64,000 nt of DNA from Fervidobacterium nodosum Rt17-B1 (GTDB lineage: Bacteria > Thermotogota > Thermotogae > Thermotogales > Fervidobacteriaceae). Below are positions 36,883-46,399 of the stretch, one piece after another. The number at the start of each line of letters is the position of its first letter. Position 1 is the first letter of the stretch. A program made the translations under genes and the position numbers. The DNA is taken from NCBI RefSeq assembly GCF_000017545.1, contig NC_009718.1:1860001-1924000 (forward strand), read 5' to 3'. Under the pieces are notes generated by a model. That model was not told the DNA's origin, searched no databases, and saw nothing but the letters and a program-made list of their open reading frames with translations.

Positions 36883-38697
36883 TTACCACCTCACCCACAA
36901 TAGTAATGCAAGAACGACCGCTGTCCAGAATAGATAAGCTGAAGCAGTCCTACGTGCGAAGTAATCGATGCCTTTTCCTACCGCTTTCAATACGTTTACA
37001 AGAGACATATACAGGTTTTCAAACGAAGGATGTCCTTCGTATTCTCTTTCCAAGAAAGCATAGAACTTTGTTGCATAATGGTACAGATCGAAATTGTGTA
37101 AAAATTCTCCAGATGTGTACTGGTCTTCGAGAGGGATTTTCTTACCCTTTGGCATGAGTACGTATATGACTGCCGCGATTATGAATCCAACAGCGAACAT
37201 TACGAAGACTGTCCAAGTATCCCAATATCCCATACTTGTGTACAATTTTGTGCCTTCGAATTTGAATGGTTCCATGCCAAATTCTTTTTGAATGTCTGTT
37301 ATCCACACAAGCACTTGCTGTGGGAATACGCCCCAAAGAACTGTTAGAATGACCAATATAATCATTGGAATTGTCATAAATATCGGTGCTTCTTTTACTT
37401 CTTTATGTGCACTTTTCAACTGACCGAGAAATACACCAGCAAGTGGTCTGAAAACGTACAAGAAAGAACCGATGCTACCTATAAAAACAAACATCTCGGT
37501 TACAAACATGCCTCTTGAGACAAGTGATTGGAAAATCATCCACTTTGATATAAACCCACTTGTCGGCGGGATTCCAGCTAAGGAAATGATACCAACAAGG
37601 TATGTGACAAATGTTATAGGCATTCTGTGGATAAGTCCACCTAATTCATCTATCTTTGTTGTGCCCGTTCTATAAACAACTGCCGCGAAGGATAAAAATA
37701 TCATCGTTGCTGCTAAAGCGTGGTTTATAACATGGAACAATCCACCTGCGTATCCTACATTATCAAGTGTCGCGAGACCTATGAGTATATATCCGCCATT
37801 TGCTACTGTTGAATATGCAATGAGCATCTTCATATCGTTCTGTTTTATTGCCATAAGTGTTCCTATGAGTATAGACAGATTGCCAAGCCAGATGAGTATG
37901 TAAGAGAGTAAATTAACTCCATGGTAGAATTCACTAAACATTGATGCGATTGGGAAGACAGTAAGAACAAGAGCGAGGATGTATGACCCCATCTTCACAA
38001 GCTGACCTGAGAGTACCGCACTGAATGTATCTGGTGCATTACCGTGTACATTCCTGAGCCAAGTGTGGAGTGGGAATATACCACTCTTTGCTATACCTGC
38101 GCTTAACAACAAAAGAACTACTGCCCATCTAAAACCTAAGGATGTATTTTGTAATTCATTTCCGATTTCAAATATGTTGAATGTACCGAATTTTGAGTAA
38201 AGTAAAAATGCACCGTACAGGAACATATAAGTACCAATCGCACTTATAACAACGTACCATATTGTTGCTTTCCTTGACTCTTCTTTACCCATCGGAACTA
38301 TGAAAAGTGAGCCTAAAACAGCAATTTCCCAGAAGATGTAAAGCACTATCAAATGTGAGGAAAAAAATACTCCAATTGTACCAAGCATGGTTATTACCGA
38401 AAGAGCGTTAAACGCATGTGGATTTTTTGCTTTTGAAATCCAAGAAATGTTAAAGAACGAAAAATTTGCAAAGACGATTAGTGATAGTATTGCAAAGTAC
38501 TTTCCCATTGCTGTAAGTTGCAAAACGTTTTCAAAACCAAAAAGTGATTCTACCGTATTTGTCGGCATATTCCAAAGACTTATAAGAGCGTATATAGAAA
38601 GCGCAAACATTACAACAGGGCCGATGTGTTTATTTATCTTTGAAAGCAAAAAGCTAACTAACGAACCGATTGCCATATAAAGTATAAGTGTTTGCAT
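36883..38697 (-). CDS. mbxH': Mbx complex antiporter-like subunit 2 (NuoL/MrpD family)
   Basis: 604 aa, about 14-15 membrane helices. The core segment GIAKSGIFPLHTWLRNVHGNAPDTFSAVLSGQLVKMG (about 210-245) is the conserved Proton_antipo_M motif with the lysine/histidine path. A C-terminal extension (about 480-604, with a further helix at the very end) recalls NuoL-type lateral extensions. The start is ATG 38697; GTG 38703 is also open and overlaps the previous stop. As in archaeal Mbx, two such subunits lie side by side in the operon, probably from a duplication. It should translocate Na+ or H+. Confidence 0.9.
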   Translation of the reverse strand: MQTLILYMAIGSLVSFLLSKINKHIGPVVMFALSIYALISLWNMPTNTVESLFGFENVLQLTAMGKYFAILSLIVFANFSFFNISWISKAKNPHAFNALSVITMLGTIGVFFSSHLIVLYIFWEIAVLGSLFIVPMGKEESRKATIWYVVISAIGTYMFLYGAFLLYSKFGTFNIFEIGNELQNTSLGFRWAVVLLLLSAGIAKSGIFPLHTWLRNVHGNAPDTFSAVLSGQLVKMGSYILALVLTVFPIASMFSEFYHGVNLLSYILIWLGNLSILIGTLMAIKQNDMKMLIAYSTVANGGYILIGLATLDNVGYAGGLFHVINHALAATMIFLSFAAVVYRTGTTKIDELGGLIHRMPITFVTYLVGIISLAGIPPTSGFISKWMIFQSLVSRGMFVTEMFVFIGSIGSFLYVFRPLAGVFLGQLKSAHKEVKEAPIFMTIPMIILVILTVLWGVFPQQVLVWITDIQKEFGMEPFKFEGTKLYTSMGYWDTWTVFVMFAVGFIIAAVIYVLMPKGKKIPLEDQYTSGEFLHNFDLYHYATKFYAFLEREYEGHPSFENLYMSLVNVLKAVGKGIDYFARRTASAYLFWTAVVLALLLWVRW

Positions 38698-38699
38698 TA

Positions 38700-40073
38700 T
38701 CACATACCCCCTTTCAATATAACGTCCATGTATGTTTTTGCGTCAAGGACATGAGTTGCTATGCTATTTGTCTGGGAGTAAATAATATCTGGTAAGAATC
38801 CAACTAAAACAAGCACCATTGCTAATAACAACAAGACAAGCTGGCTCGCAAATGGTATGTAATTTTCTTCTTCACTTTCTTGAGCTTCATGCTCTTTATA
38901 CCAAAGGTCGACATTCCACTTAATAAGATATCCGGCTTCGATGATTGTTGATATTAATATAACTGCTGGAAGAACATAATTTTCTGTTTCGAATAACGCT
39001 TTAATCAAATAGAACTTTGCCCAAAAACCCGTAAAGAGTGGGAATCCTATCAAAGAGAGCGAAGCGATTGTGAATATAATGCCTGTTGTCTTATCATTTT
39101 TAAATCCCCTATGACCTGTGTAAGCGAATACTGTAAAGAGTATTATCTTTGAGATAGCATCGTTGAATAGATAAAAGTAAGAAGCTGATATAACTTCTTC
39201 GTTTGCTGTTGCCAAACCTGCAACAACAACACTTACCCCAGCGATAGCTGCAAAAGCAAGAGCCCTTCCAAGATTTTTCTGCTTTAAAGCACCAAGTTGA
39301 GCTATTATTATAGAAACCATAGCAAGTATACTTACTAATTTTGTATGCTCAAATCCAAGGACATTAAAGAATATCCTTGAGAAAAGATAGACCATAGACA
39401 CTGTGACAGCGCTACCAAGTACAACAGGGGTGATTGAGCTACCATTAGAATATACATCCGGAGCCCATAAACCAAGCGGTAAGACTTTTAATTCTATTAA
39501 GAGAGCTATCAAGAAAAACACAGTTATAACTGGAACCACAGAAGGATCGATGATAAACCCAGCGTATGCCATATTCAAAGTTCCAGCTTTTATGTACGTC
39601 ATAACCGCGCCGATTAGGTAAAGTGTTCCACCTACGCCACCGAAAATCAAGTATTTAAATGCACCGTAAGAATTATTCTTGTGACTTGCAATTATATAAG
39701 CGACTGCAGCAATTATTTCAAAGAAAACGAACGAATTGAAAAAGTCGCCAGTGAGAATAATACCATTCAAAGCAGCTGTTAGAACAAGCATTAAGGTGCC
39801 GTATTTTTCCTCAAGGTTTGCTGTCAAAGAAATAACTAACAAGATAGCGTTTACAAATATTAAAAATGGATAACTGACACTATCAAGTACGAGTGCGATA
39901 CCGTATGCAGCACTCCATCCGCCAATTTCAACTAATTGCGTAGGTTTCAAGTAAAGCAAAAGTGCCAATATATTGAACAACGTTACGAACGTGAAGAAGT
40001 AATTTCCTAACTTTTTGTGTGGTAAACTTGCAAATGCGAAAGCCAACGGAACAGCGATAAGTAATGCGCTCAT
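38700..40073 (-). CDS. mbxH: Mbx complex antiporter-like subunit 1 (MrpD/NuoN family)
   Basis: The 457-aa protein has about 13-14 membrane helices. It has the conserved LLIELKVLPLGLWAPDVYSNGSSITPVVLGSAV segment (about 193-225) with the pumping residues of the Proton_antipo_M family, and a second Lys-rich stretch near LGALKQKNLGRALAFAAIAG. It is the direct match to the MrpD-like H subunit of Mbh/Mbx and lacks the long C-terminal extension of its neighbour. Its ATG overlaps the preceding stop (ATGA). Confidence 0.9.
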   Translation of the reverse strand: MSALLIAVPLAFAFASLPHKKLGNYFFTFVTLFNILALLLYLKPTQLVEIGGWSAAYGIALVLDSVSYPFLIFVNAILLVISLTANLEEKYGTLMLVLTAALNGIILTGDFFNSFVFFEIIAAVAYIIASHKNNSYGAFKYLIFGGVGGTLYLIGAVMTYIKAGTLNMAYAGFIIDPSVVPVITVFFLIALLIELKVLPLGLWAPDVYSNGSSITPVVLGSAVTVSMVYLFSRIFFNVLGFEHTKLVSILAMVSIIIAQLGALKQKNLGRALAFAAIAGVSVVVAGLATANEEVISASYFYLFNDAISKIILFTVFAYTGHRGFKNDKTTGIIFTIASLSLIGFPLFTGFWAKFYLIKALFETENYVLPAVILISTIIEAGYLIKWNVDLWYKEHEAQESEEENYIPFASQLVLLLLAMVLVLVGFLPDIIYSQTNSIATHVLDAKTYMDVILKGGM

Positions 40074-40414
40074 TCTATCACTTCCCTTGCTGCGCGAATT
40101 TCATCAGCGTTTAGACAACCATATTCCTCTTTCAAATGTACTAAAAGCATTGAGCCAATTGCCAATGTTCCAACACCTATAACGATGGCGGTTAAGATAA
40201 GTGCTTGTGGTAATGGGTCAACAAATTTTGCTGTTGGAGTGACCATTGAATATATTGGTGCTTCCATGCCTTCCAAATAACCAAGTGAAATCACAAAGAT
40301 GTTTACAGCAGTATCAATGATTGAAAGAGAAATGAGCTGTTTAAACATGTTTTTCTGTGAAACTATACCGTATATACCAATTCCCATTATTATAAATGTA
40401 ATGTAGTATATCAT
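40070..40414 (-). CDS. mbxG: Mbx complex MrpC/NuoK-like subunit
   Basis: 114 aa, three membrane helices. The segment FVDPLPQALILTAIVIGVGTLAIGSMLLVHL (about 66-96) is the MrpC/NuoK signature with PLPQALILTAIVI. It forms part of the ion channel next to the H subunit. It begins 3 bases after the MrpB-like gene and its stop overlaps the next gene's ATG. Confidence 0.93.
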   Translation of the reverse strand: MIYYITFIIMGIGIYGIVSQKNMFKQLISLSIIDTAVNIFVISLGYLEGMEAPIYSMVTPTAKFVDPLPQALILTAIVIGVGTLAIGSMLLVHLKEEYGCLNADEIRAAREVIE

Positions 40415-40417
40415 GTC

Positions 40418-41143
40418 TCATCCCTCCTTCATTTCAGAGACTATACTTGAGAGTTCAGCGCCAACTTTGAAACCGATAATTACGTATACGATAGGAACAA
40501 CACCTGCGCTAAACAAGTTCCCAACAACACCTGTTGGTAAGAAATTCATCAAGAACACCCCACCAAACGCCATTCCCAAAAGACCAACGATAACGTATCC
40601 TGCACCGGCTGATTGTTCGATATGTTTCGCAACGCCTGTGACTTTGAATTCATTATCAGCCAACATGAGTAGTAAAACACCTAAAGCTATAACTGTTCCA
40701 CCAGGGAATCCTCCACCAGGTGTCAAATGCCCGTGGATAAATATGTAAGCGCCAAATAATAAAATCAAAGGAAAAACTATACCAGTTGACACTTTTAGAA
40801 CAAAGTGATCTTCAAACTCCAATTTGTTCTTTCTTCTTAAGAAAGAACTGAGTATTCCAACACCTAAAGCTGCGGTGAAAAGGACTGTTACCTCGCCCAA
40901 TGTATCGAAAGATCTGTAATTTACGACAATTGATGTGACAACATTGGCACTTCCTTCTTCGAGATTTGCGGATTTTTTGAACTCAACAGGAGAATATCCT
41001 GATTTCGTTGATTTACTTATGTAATCAAATGAAACCCTTGTGAACATATCGAAGTTACCAAAGTCTGGAACGATTGGTAAGAGTTCACCTATTAGAAAGT
41101 AAAGGAAGATACTAGCAATAAGGATGGCCCATACTCTTCTCAT
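40418..41143 (-). CDS. Mbx complex fused MbhE/MrpB-like subunit
   Basis: 241 aa. The C-terminal half (about 105-241) is a MrpB/MnhB domain: FIHGHLTPGGGFPGGTVIALGVLL is its hallmark. The N-terminal half has one helix, an extracellular loop, and EVTVLFTAALGVGILSSFL, which matches the MbhE-type part (piece of the MrpA C-terminus) that is a separate small gene in archaeal mbh. So two subunits appear joined in one chain. It overlaps the DUF4040-like gene by four bases. Confidence 0.85.
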   Translation of the reverse strand: MRRVWAILIASIFLYFLIGELLPIVPDFGNFDMFTRVSFDYISKSTKSGYSPVEFKKSANLEEGSANVVTSIVVNYRSFDTLGEVTVLFTAALGVGILSSFLRRKNKLEFEDHFVLKVSTGIVFPLILLFGAYIFIHGHLTPGGGFPGGTVIALGVLLLMLADNEFKVTGVAKHIEQSAGAGYVIVGLLGMAFGGVFLMNFLPTGVVGNLFSAGVVPIVYVIIGFKVGAELSSIVSEMKEG

Positions 41144-41427
41144 TTCTTTTCACCTGCCTTTATCTTCCAAAGCGCAAAGAGCATAACTGCGCTAGCAAGA
41201 CCAGAGCCAACAGCGGCTTCCGTAATTGCCACATCAGGCGCTTTAAGAACAATGAAAATCAACACTGAAAGCAAACTAACTGCGGAAAGGGCAATCAGAG
41301 CATCTAATATCTTCTTTGTCTCTACTGCAAAGATAGAGAATACAATCATCAAAACACCGACTAAAAAGGAGACAGTGTTTGTTAAACTTGAAAACACATC
41401 GGAAAAGAAATTATAGATGCTTGTCAT
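41140..41427 (-). CDS. mbxD: Mbx complex MbhD-like subunit (MrpA C-terminal type)
   Basis: 95 aa, three helices. The segment LKAPDVAITEAAVGSGLASAVMLFALWKI (about 63-91) is the conserved stretch of the DUF4040/MbhD family, with the PDVAITEA motif. In Mbh and Mrp it is part of the Na+/H+ exchange module. Overlaps both neighbours by four bases. Confidence 0.9.
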   Translation of the reverse strand: MTSIYNFFSDVFSSLTNTVSFLVGVLMIVFSIFAVETKKILDALIALSAVSLLSVLIFIVLKAPDVAITEAAVGSGLASAVMLFALWKIKAGEKK

Positions 41428-41777
41428 TTAGCATCACCACCATTTGTGCTTGTTACTTCCTTTATCTCATCAACAACTGTCTCTTCACATTTTGGAGCGT
41501 TATTTTTGTAAGCAGCTCTTGTCATGAGAGAAGCCGCAACTGGGTTTGTGAGAGCGACAAAGACGATGACCAAAATTGCTTTTCCGAAAAACGAGAAATC
41601 CAGTATACCAACACCAAGAGCTATTGAAAACGTACCCAAAGTTGTTGCTTTTGTAGAAGCTTGTAGCTTTGTGTAAATGTCAGGCATTTTTAAAAGACCA
41701 AGACCAGCTAAGAAATAAAATAGCGACCCTAATCCTATCAAAACATATCCAACCATTTCTCTTATCATCTCTATCAT
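41424..41777 (-). CDS. mbxC: Mbx complex MrpG-like subunit
   Basis: 117 aa, three helices with the MnhG signature GLLKMPDIYTKLQASTKATTLGT (about 27-49). Its C-terminal tail is charged and cytoplasmic. MrpG is a small scaffold subunit of the antiporter module. Four-base overlap with the MrpF-like gene. Confidence 0.92.
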   Translation of the reverse strand: MIEMIREMVGYVLIGLGSLFYFLAGLGLLKMPDIYTKLQASTKATTLGTFSIALGVGILDFSFFGKAILVIVFVALTNPVAASLMTRAAYKNNAPKCEETVVDEIKEVTSTNGGDAK

Positions 41778-42061
41778 CTTTTACCACCACACTTATCCGT
41801 CTGGCTTTCGAGATACCTTGCGAAGACGACAGTTTCAATAAATGCCAAAAGTCCGTAAAGAATAGCTATATCCATATACATGGAGTTTTTGAACATAAAA
41901 GATATAAGAACAATGATGCCAATAAACATTACATTCATCATATCAACTGCTGCGAGTCTTTCGAAAGAAGTTGGCCCAAGCAAAAATCTGAGAAGAGAGA
42001 AGAAAATACCGAAACCAGTTAATCCGAAAACTATTAAGTCAATAATCAATGAGCCACTCAT
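41774..42061 (-). CDS. mbxB: Mbx complex MrpF-like subunit
   Basis: 95 aa, three helices. RFLLGPTSFERLAAVDMMNVMFIGIIVL (about 25-52) and the end IAILYGLLAFIETVVFARYLE are typical of MnhF/MrpF. Four-base overlaps on both sides. Confidence 0.92.
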   Translation of the reverse strand: MSGSLIIDLIVFGLTGFGIFFSLLRFLLGPTSFERLAAVDMMNVMFIGIIVLISFMFKNSMYMDIAILYGLLAFIETVVFARYLESQTDKCGGKR

Positions 42062-42537
42062 TCGTACACCCCCTTCAAAATTTTTTCAAACTTGTCGTAA
42101 AAAGATTTCTTACTTTCTTCATCTGTACCTGCGACATCGATCCAGTGTACGTAAAGTTCATCATCAACAACATCAAAAGTGATTGTTCCAGGGGTGAGAG
42201 TGATTGAATTTGCGAGAGTAAGTTTAGCAACATCGCCTTTTAAAGCCGTTTTAACCTTGACAAAACCAGGCTTTACATTTCTTCCTGGGACAAGAACTCT
42301 GGAAGCAACATCCAAATTAGCTTTAATCATTTCCCAAACAAAAACAGGTATATAGACAAACAAAAACTTAAAAAGACCAGGTATAAACTTACCGTTGAAC
42401 TTGATTCGATAATACTTGGTAAAGATAAGAGAGATAACAAGAGAAACAACTAAACCTATAACCACTTCCTGCCACTCGACTGACCAAGTTAACAATAGCC
42501 AAGTGAAAAAACTCACAATAAAAACAGAAAAACTCAT
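42058..42537 (-). CDS. mbxA: Mbx complex MrpE-like subunit, first gene of the operon
   Basis: 159 aa. Two N-terminal membrane helices and the MnhE stretch VWEMIKANLDVASRVLVPGRNVKPGFVKVKTAL, then LANSITLTPGTITFDVVDDELYVHWID. This is the MrpE family, a cytoplasm-facing scaffold of the Mrp antiporter module. The ATG has AAGGGAGGG before it. It opens a run of 14 genes on the minus strand with overlaps or tiny gaps throughout. Confidence 0.93.
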   Translation of the reverse strand: MSFSVFIVSFFTWLLLTWSVEWQEVVIGLVVSLVISLIFTKYYRIKFNGKFIPGLFKFLFVYIPVFVWEMIKANLDVASRVLVPGRNVKPGFVKVKTALKGDVAKLTLANSITLTPGTITFDVVDDELYVHWIDVAGTDEESKKSFYDKFEKILKGVYE

Positions 42538-42648
42538 AAAAAGCCCTCCCTTCTTTAAATTAAATTATCTTTTAAAACCAGGACTATTAGAAAAATATGG
42601 AATTTTTTAGTTTGTTTAAGATTTCACAAATAACTCAAACAAAAGACA

Positions 42649-42673
42649 AATTAGACAAAATAAATCTAATTTA
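42649..42673. promoter_or_regulatory. Palindromic repeat A, possible mbx operator
   Basis: AAATTAGA - 9 nt - TCTAATTT, perfect 8-bp arms. Its inner 18 bases (42653-42670) are repeated exactly at 42720-42737. Confidence 0.45.
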
Positions 42674-42719
42674 CATGTTTATTGTACCAAATAATTTTGT
42701 TTTTTACAATAACAAAAAT

Positions 42720-42737
42720 AGACAAAATAAATCTAAA
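42720..42737. repeat. Palindromic repeat B, second copy
   Basis: The 18 bases TAGACAAAATAAATCTAA, same as 42653-42670, 67 bases apart and in the same orientation. The arms are shorter here (TAGA/TCTA). Confidence 0.5.
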
Positions 42738-42877
42738 AATGAAAAAAATTACACTCAGTGAATAATCAAGCGATGTATTTTATGAATTTTTGGAATTTCC
42801 AGCTACTGAAATTATATCAAAATTTATACTTATAACAAAATTAATCATAAAAGTTTCATGCAAAAATTGTGTATGAA

Positions 42878-42905
42878 AAAACCACGCCCTCTTGGGCGTG
42901 GTTTT
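42878..42905 (-). terminator. Terminator of the 5'-nucleotidase gene
   Basis: 12-bp perfect stem (42878-42889 with 42894-42905), TCTT loop, T run on the minus strand. Confidence 0.88.
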
Positions 42906-42927
42906 CTGTAATTTGTAAAATTTATAT

Positions 42928-44768
42928 TTAAAATCCAGAAGCATTTTTCAGTGAGAATAAATTATCTAAATAGCTCACATAGTATATCAATTTCATACCT
43001 GGTGTTAAATTCGAATCTTTTATGTTATTCCATTTTATAAGTTCATTAGTTGAGACTCCTAAATTTTTTGCAATGCTTTCTAATGTGTCGCCTTCTTTAA
43101 CTGTGTATTCGTATTGCACTACTGCCTTCCAGTTGTTATCAACGGTTGCTTCTATGACTTTATTTTCAAGCACATAGTCCGCCATTAATTCTGCTACTTC
43201 TATCATTACTTCTCTTACAACTGGTTTGCCTTTGAACATGTTGTATCCTCCACCGCCACCCGCACGGTAGTTGTTTAAGACTATTTCGTATTCCGCATCC
43301 ATATCGATTGGTTTTCCTTCAAACTCGAGATCTACTATTCTATCACCTGAAGGCCTGTTTAAAACTATTTTGTATGTTATTCCTTCCCACATGTCATAAT
43401 TATAATGTTTGGGCTTTGGCTCAATCCAAGTCTTATTTACATCGACTTTGTTGTTTTCATAAACAAAGTAATCCGCGCTGAGTTCTAAGGCGTCTTTAAT
43501 GTCTTTTCCTTTTACTTTTATAACTTTAAGAGTGTTAGCGTATATATATACTCCATAGATGTCTCTTAAGGATACAGGTCCTTCTTTCCATCCTTTTATG
43601 TCGTTGGTAAATAAAGCTGTAGATGATATTTTCGCTCCACTATAGTGCATTTGGACTTTATTAACAAACTCTATCAAAGCATTATCTTTTAATCTTGCAA
43701 ATAATGGATTTTCAACCCAGAAATCTCCTTTTGCGTACCCAACAGGTTGGTCAAGCCATGCTTGGACTTTATCTTCGTATTTCTTTGCTAATGAAAGTAT
43801 TTCTTCATCTGGTTGAACACCTTTTACCGAAAGTGTTTCTACTTTGCTATCAATAATTTTCCAATTGTCTTCTTCTTTTTCAAGTTTTAAAGTAACTTGA
43901 CCAAGGTATGAACCCCAATTTCCTGGCATAGATACAGGTATGTTGTTTATTTTTGTTGCGATAACCCTATGCTGATGACCTAATAATAGGACATCTATAT
44001 TTGGGACATTGCTTAAGATTTCATAAGCTTGGTCTTCGCCTGTTAATTCCTCAGTTGGTTGGCCAGTTTGTGGATCTCTTTCTAATCCACCATGATAGAC
44101 AGCTATAACAATATCAACTTTTTCTTGATTTTTTAGAATGTTAACATATTCTTTGGCTACTTCTACAGGATCCAAAAAATCAAGCCCTTGGCTACTTCTA
44201 CAGGATCCAAAAAATCAAGCCCTTCTATGTTTTTTGGATCTTCCCAGTTGGGTATAAATTTTGTTGTGAGACCTAAGATCCCTATTTTAACACCATCTAC
44301 GGTTACAATATGATAAGGTTTGAATGCAGGTTCTTTTGTGCCTTTCTTAACTATATTTGCACTTAAAGCTGGAAATTGTGCTTCAGATATTGCTTTGTTT
44401 AATATTTTTAGTCCATAGTTGAATTCGTGGTTACCCAAGGTCCATGCCGAATAACCAAGTTTGTTCATTACCAAAATCATGGGATCGATAGGTTCGTTGT
44501 CAACTTTTGCGTGGTAGTATTCTAGAGGTGTACCTTGAATTAAGTCACCTGAATCAATCAGAATAACGTTTTTGAATTTGCTTTTTATTTGCTTTATCAG
44601 TGTGGCAACTTTGGCTAGCCCAACATCGGAAGGTTGATTGGTAGCATAGTTGATCGGATATATGTTACCGTGAAGGTCTGTTGTGTGCAAAATAGCAATT
44701 TCAGCCGTTTCTGCAAAAACTATCAATATGAAACTCAAAACAAGTAAAAGTGTAAGAAACTTTTTCAT
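42928..44768 (-). pseudogene. Secreted 5'-nucleotidase/cyclic phosphodiesterase with LysM, frameshifted by a 35-bp duplication
   Basis: Two frames make one gene. The first (44768 to 44163, ATG after GGAGGG) encodes a signal peptide and the metallophosphatase half: LHTTDLHGN, IDSGDLIQGTP, LGNHEFNYG. The second (to 42928) continues with AVYHGG, LLLGHQHR, the 5'-nucleotidase C-terminal domain, and a LysM motif (YTVKEGDTLESIAKNLG). Between them the 35 bases 44153-44187 are repeated exactly at 44188-44222. Removing one copy restores a single 601-aa frame. The intact family hydrolyses nucleotides outside the cytoplasm, and LysM would hold it to peptidoglycan. As read, only a catalytically incomplete N-terminal fragment of about 201 aa is made. 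A sequence error is possible but less likely for an exact duplication. Confidence 0.88.
44153..44222. repeat. 35-bp perfect tandem duplication
   Basis: Copy 1 is 44153-44187 and copy 2 is 44188-44222, with two more matching bases at the end. Because 35 is not a multiple of three, it shifts the frame of the nucleotidase gene. Confidence 0.95.
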
Positions 44769-44867
44769 ACCCAATCCCTCCTTTTCGATATGGTGAAAAG
44801 TTAGTATTTTATTAGATTCACAAAAAATTATACAATAAAAATTTGTTCAAGGTGCAGTGAATTATAA

Positions 44868-44903
44868 AAAAACCTACCACCGGAAAACCGGTGGTAGGTT
44901 TTT
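44868..44903 (-). terminator. Terminator of the pdxST operon
   Basis: 16-bp perfect stem (44868-44883 with 44888-44903), AAAA loop, starting three bases after the pdxT stop. Confidence 0.92.
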
Positions 44904-44905
44904 GC

Positions 44906-45481
44906 TTATTTTCTATATTCTTCAACCATTTTTATAAAGTATTCGTGCACCCTTGTGTCATCTGTAAGTTCTGGGTGGAATGAGGTGACAAGTACATTTT
45001 TCTGTCTAAGCATTATTGGGTGATTATCTAATGTTGATAACACATCAACTTCTGGTCCCCATCCATCAACCCTTGGTGCCCTTATGAATATCGCTTTGAA
45101 CGGTTTGTTGAATCCTTTAATTTCTACCATTTCATCAAAACTGTCAACTTGTCTGCCGTATGCGTTTCTCATTACTTTTATATCTATGACCCCCAACGAC
45201 TCTTGCGGGTAGTTTTCGATTTCTTTAGCAAGAACAATTAATCCTGCGCATGTGCCGTATACAGGTAGTCCGTTAAGTATTTTTTCTTTCAATTTTTCGA
45301 ATAACCCTATTCGTTTCATTATGCGAATCATTGTTGTTGATTCGCCACCAGGGATTATTAGCCCGTCAACTTTCTCCAAATCCTCTGGTGTGCGAACAAC
45401 GTATGATTCGTGTCCAAGTTTTTCTATCATCCATTTGTGTTCTCTAAAGTCACCTTGTATTCCCGAAACTCCTATTATCAT
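44906..45481 (-). CDS. pdxT: Pyridoxal 5'-phosphate synthase glutaminase subunit PdxT
   Basis: 191-aa class I glutaminase. GGESTTM (about 45-51) is the family mark, the nucleophile Cys is in [11 protein letters not shown] (about 75-85), and the His/Glu pair is in SFHPELT (about 167-173). It releases ammonia from glutamine and passes it to PdxS, which makes PLP from ribose 5-phosphate and glyceraldehyde 3-phosphate. It follows pdxS by three bases and ends the operon. Confidence 0.97.
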   Translation of the reverse strand: MIIGVSGIQGDFREHKWMIEKLGHESYVVRTPEDLEKVDGLIIPGGESTTMIRIMKRIGLFEKLKEKILNGLPVYGTCAGLIVLAKEIENYPQESLGVIDIKVMRNAYGRQVDSFDEMVEIKGFNKPFKAIFIRAPRVDGWGPEVDVLSTLDNHPIMLRQKNVLVTSFHPELTDDTRVHEYFIKMVEEYRK

Positions 45482-45484
45482 TTT

Positions 45485-46360
45485 TTACCATCCTCTTTCT
45501 TGAAGTCTGACTTCTAATGTCTCAATTTCCAATCCTTCCATTGGCTCGCCAATATCTTCGGAAATTTTCAGGAGCATTTCTGGGTCGTTCCAATATGTTA
45601 CAGCCATAACTATTGCTTTAGCCATTTTCATTGGGTCTTTTGATTTGAATATTCCGCTTCCTACAAATACACCGTCTGCGCCAAGCATCATCATTAATGC
45701 GGCATCTGCTGGTGTTGCTACTCCACCTGCCGCGAAGTTGACAACCGGTAATCTACCGAGTTCTTTAACTTGCAATACTAATTCAACAGGTGCGCCTATT
45801 TCTTTAGCGTATGTCACTATTTCTTCATACGGCAAGTTTTGAACTTTTCTTATCTCCGACATGACTGTTCTCATGTGTTTTACGGCTTCTACAACGTTTC
45901 CTGTTCCAGCTTCTCCTTTTGTTCTTATCATTGCAGCGCCTTCGGATATTCTTCTTAATGCTTCTCCGAGGTTTCTTGCACCACATACGAATGGTACTTT
46001 GAATTCATGTTTGTTGATATGGTATTTGTCATCCGCTGGTGTTAAAACTTCTGATTCGTCTATGAAGTCAACACCAAGCGCTTCGAGTATCCTTGCTTCC
46101 GCAATGTGACCAATTCTCACTTTTGCCATTACTGGTATGGATACTGCTTCCATTATTTCTTTTATTTTTGCGATGCTTGCCATTCTCGCAACTCCACCAG
46201 CTTTTCTTATATCCGCTGGTACTCTTTCAAGCGCCATGACGGCAACTGCTCCTGCTTCTTCTGCAATTTTTGCTTGCTCTGCTGTGGTAACATCCATAAT
46301 GACGCCACCTTTGAACATTTCAGCAAAGCCTTTTTTGATTTCAAATGTACCCTTTTCCAT
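45485..46360 (-). CDS. pdxS: Pyridoxal 5'-phosphate synthase subunit PdxS
   Basis: 291-aa (beta/alpha)8 barrel, one of the most conserved bacterial proteins. Markers are [77 protein letters not shown] and [17 protein letters not shown], with the active Lys in the MAKVRIGH region. Start at ATG 46360, which has AAAGGAGGC before it; eight more codons are open upstream. It forms a dodecamer with PdxT around it. Confidence 0.98.
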   Translation of the reverse strand: MEKGTFEIKKGFAEMFKGGVIMDVTTAEQAKIAEEAGAVAVMALERVPADIRKAGGVARMASIAKIKEIMEAVSIPVMAKVRIGHIAEARILEALGVDFIDESEVLTPADDKYHINKHEFKVPFVCGARNLGEALRRISEGAAMIRTKGEAGTGNVVEAVKHMRTVMSEIRKVQNLPYEEIVTYAKEIGAPVELVLQVKELGRLPVVNFAAGGVATPADAALMMMLGADGVFVGSGIFKSKDPMKMAKAIVMAVTYWNDPEMLLKISEDIGEPMEGLEIETLEVRLQERGW

Positions 46361-46399
46361 GTTTATACGCCTCCTTTTAATCAATTAATTAATTTATTT

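Larger units (their letters stand above)
42538..42877. other. Upstream region of the mbx operon
   Basis: About 340 bases, very AT-rich, with no gene. It holds the two 18-bp repeats listed separately. No convincing -35/-10 pair for the operon could be fixed on the minus strand, although transcription must start here. Confidence 0.6.

Noticed and set aside
31926-42537. A [NiFe] hydrogenase (Mbh) or respiratory complex I
   Set aside because: The large subunit has lost two nickel-binding cysteines, and the Mrp-type subunits E, F, G, B with no NuoE/F/G exclude both; Mbx type fits.
42928-44174. Second half of the nucleotidase as an independent gene
   Set aside because: Its apparent start lies in the duplicated 35 bases with no ribosome site, and the protein lacks the first half of the metallophosphatase site.
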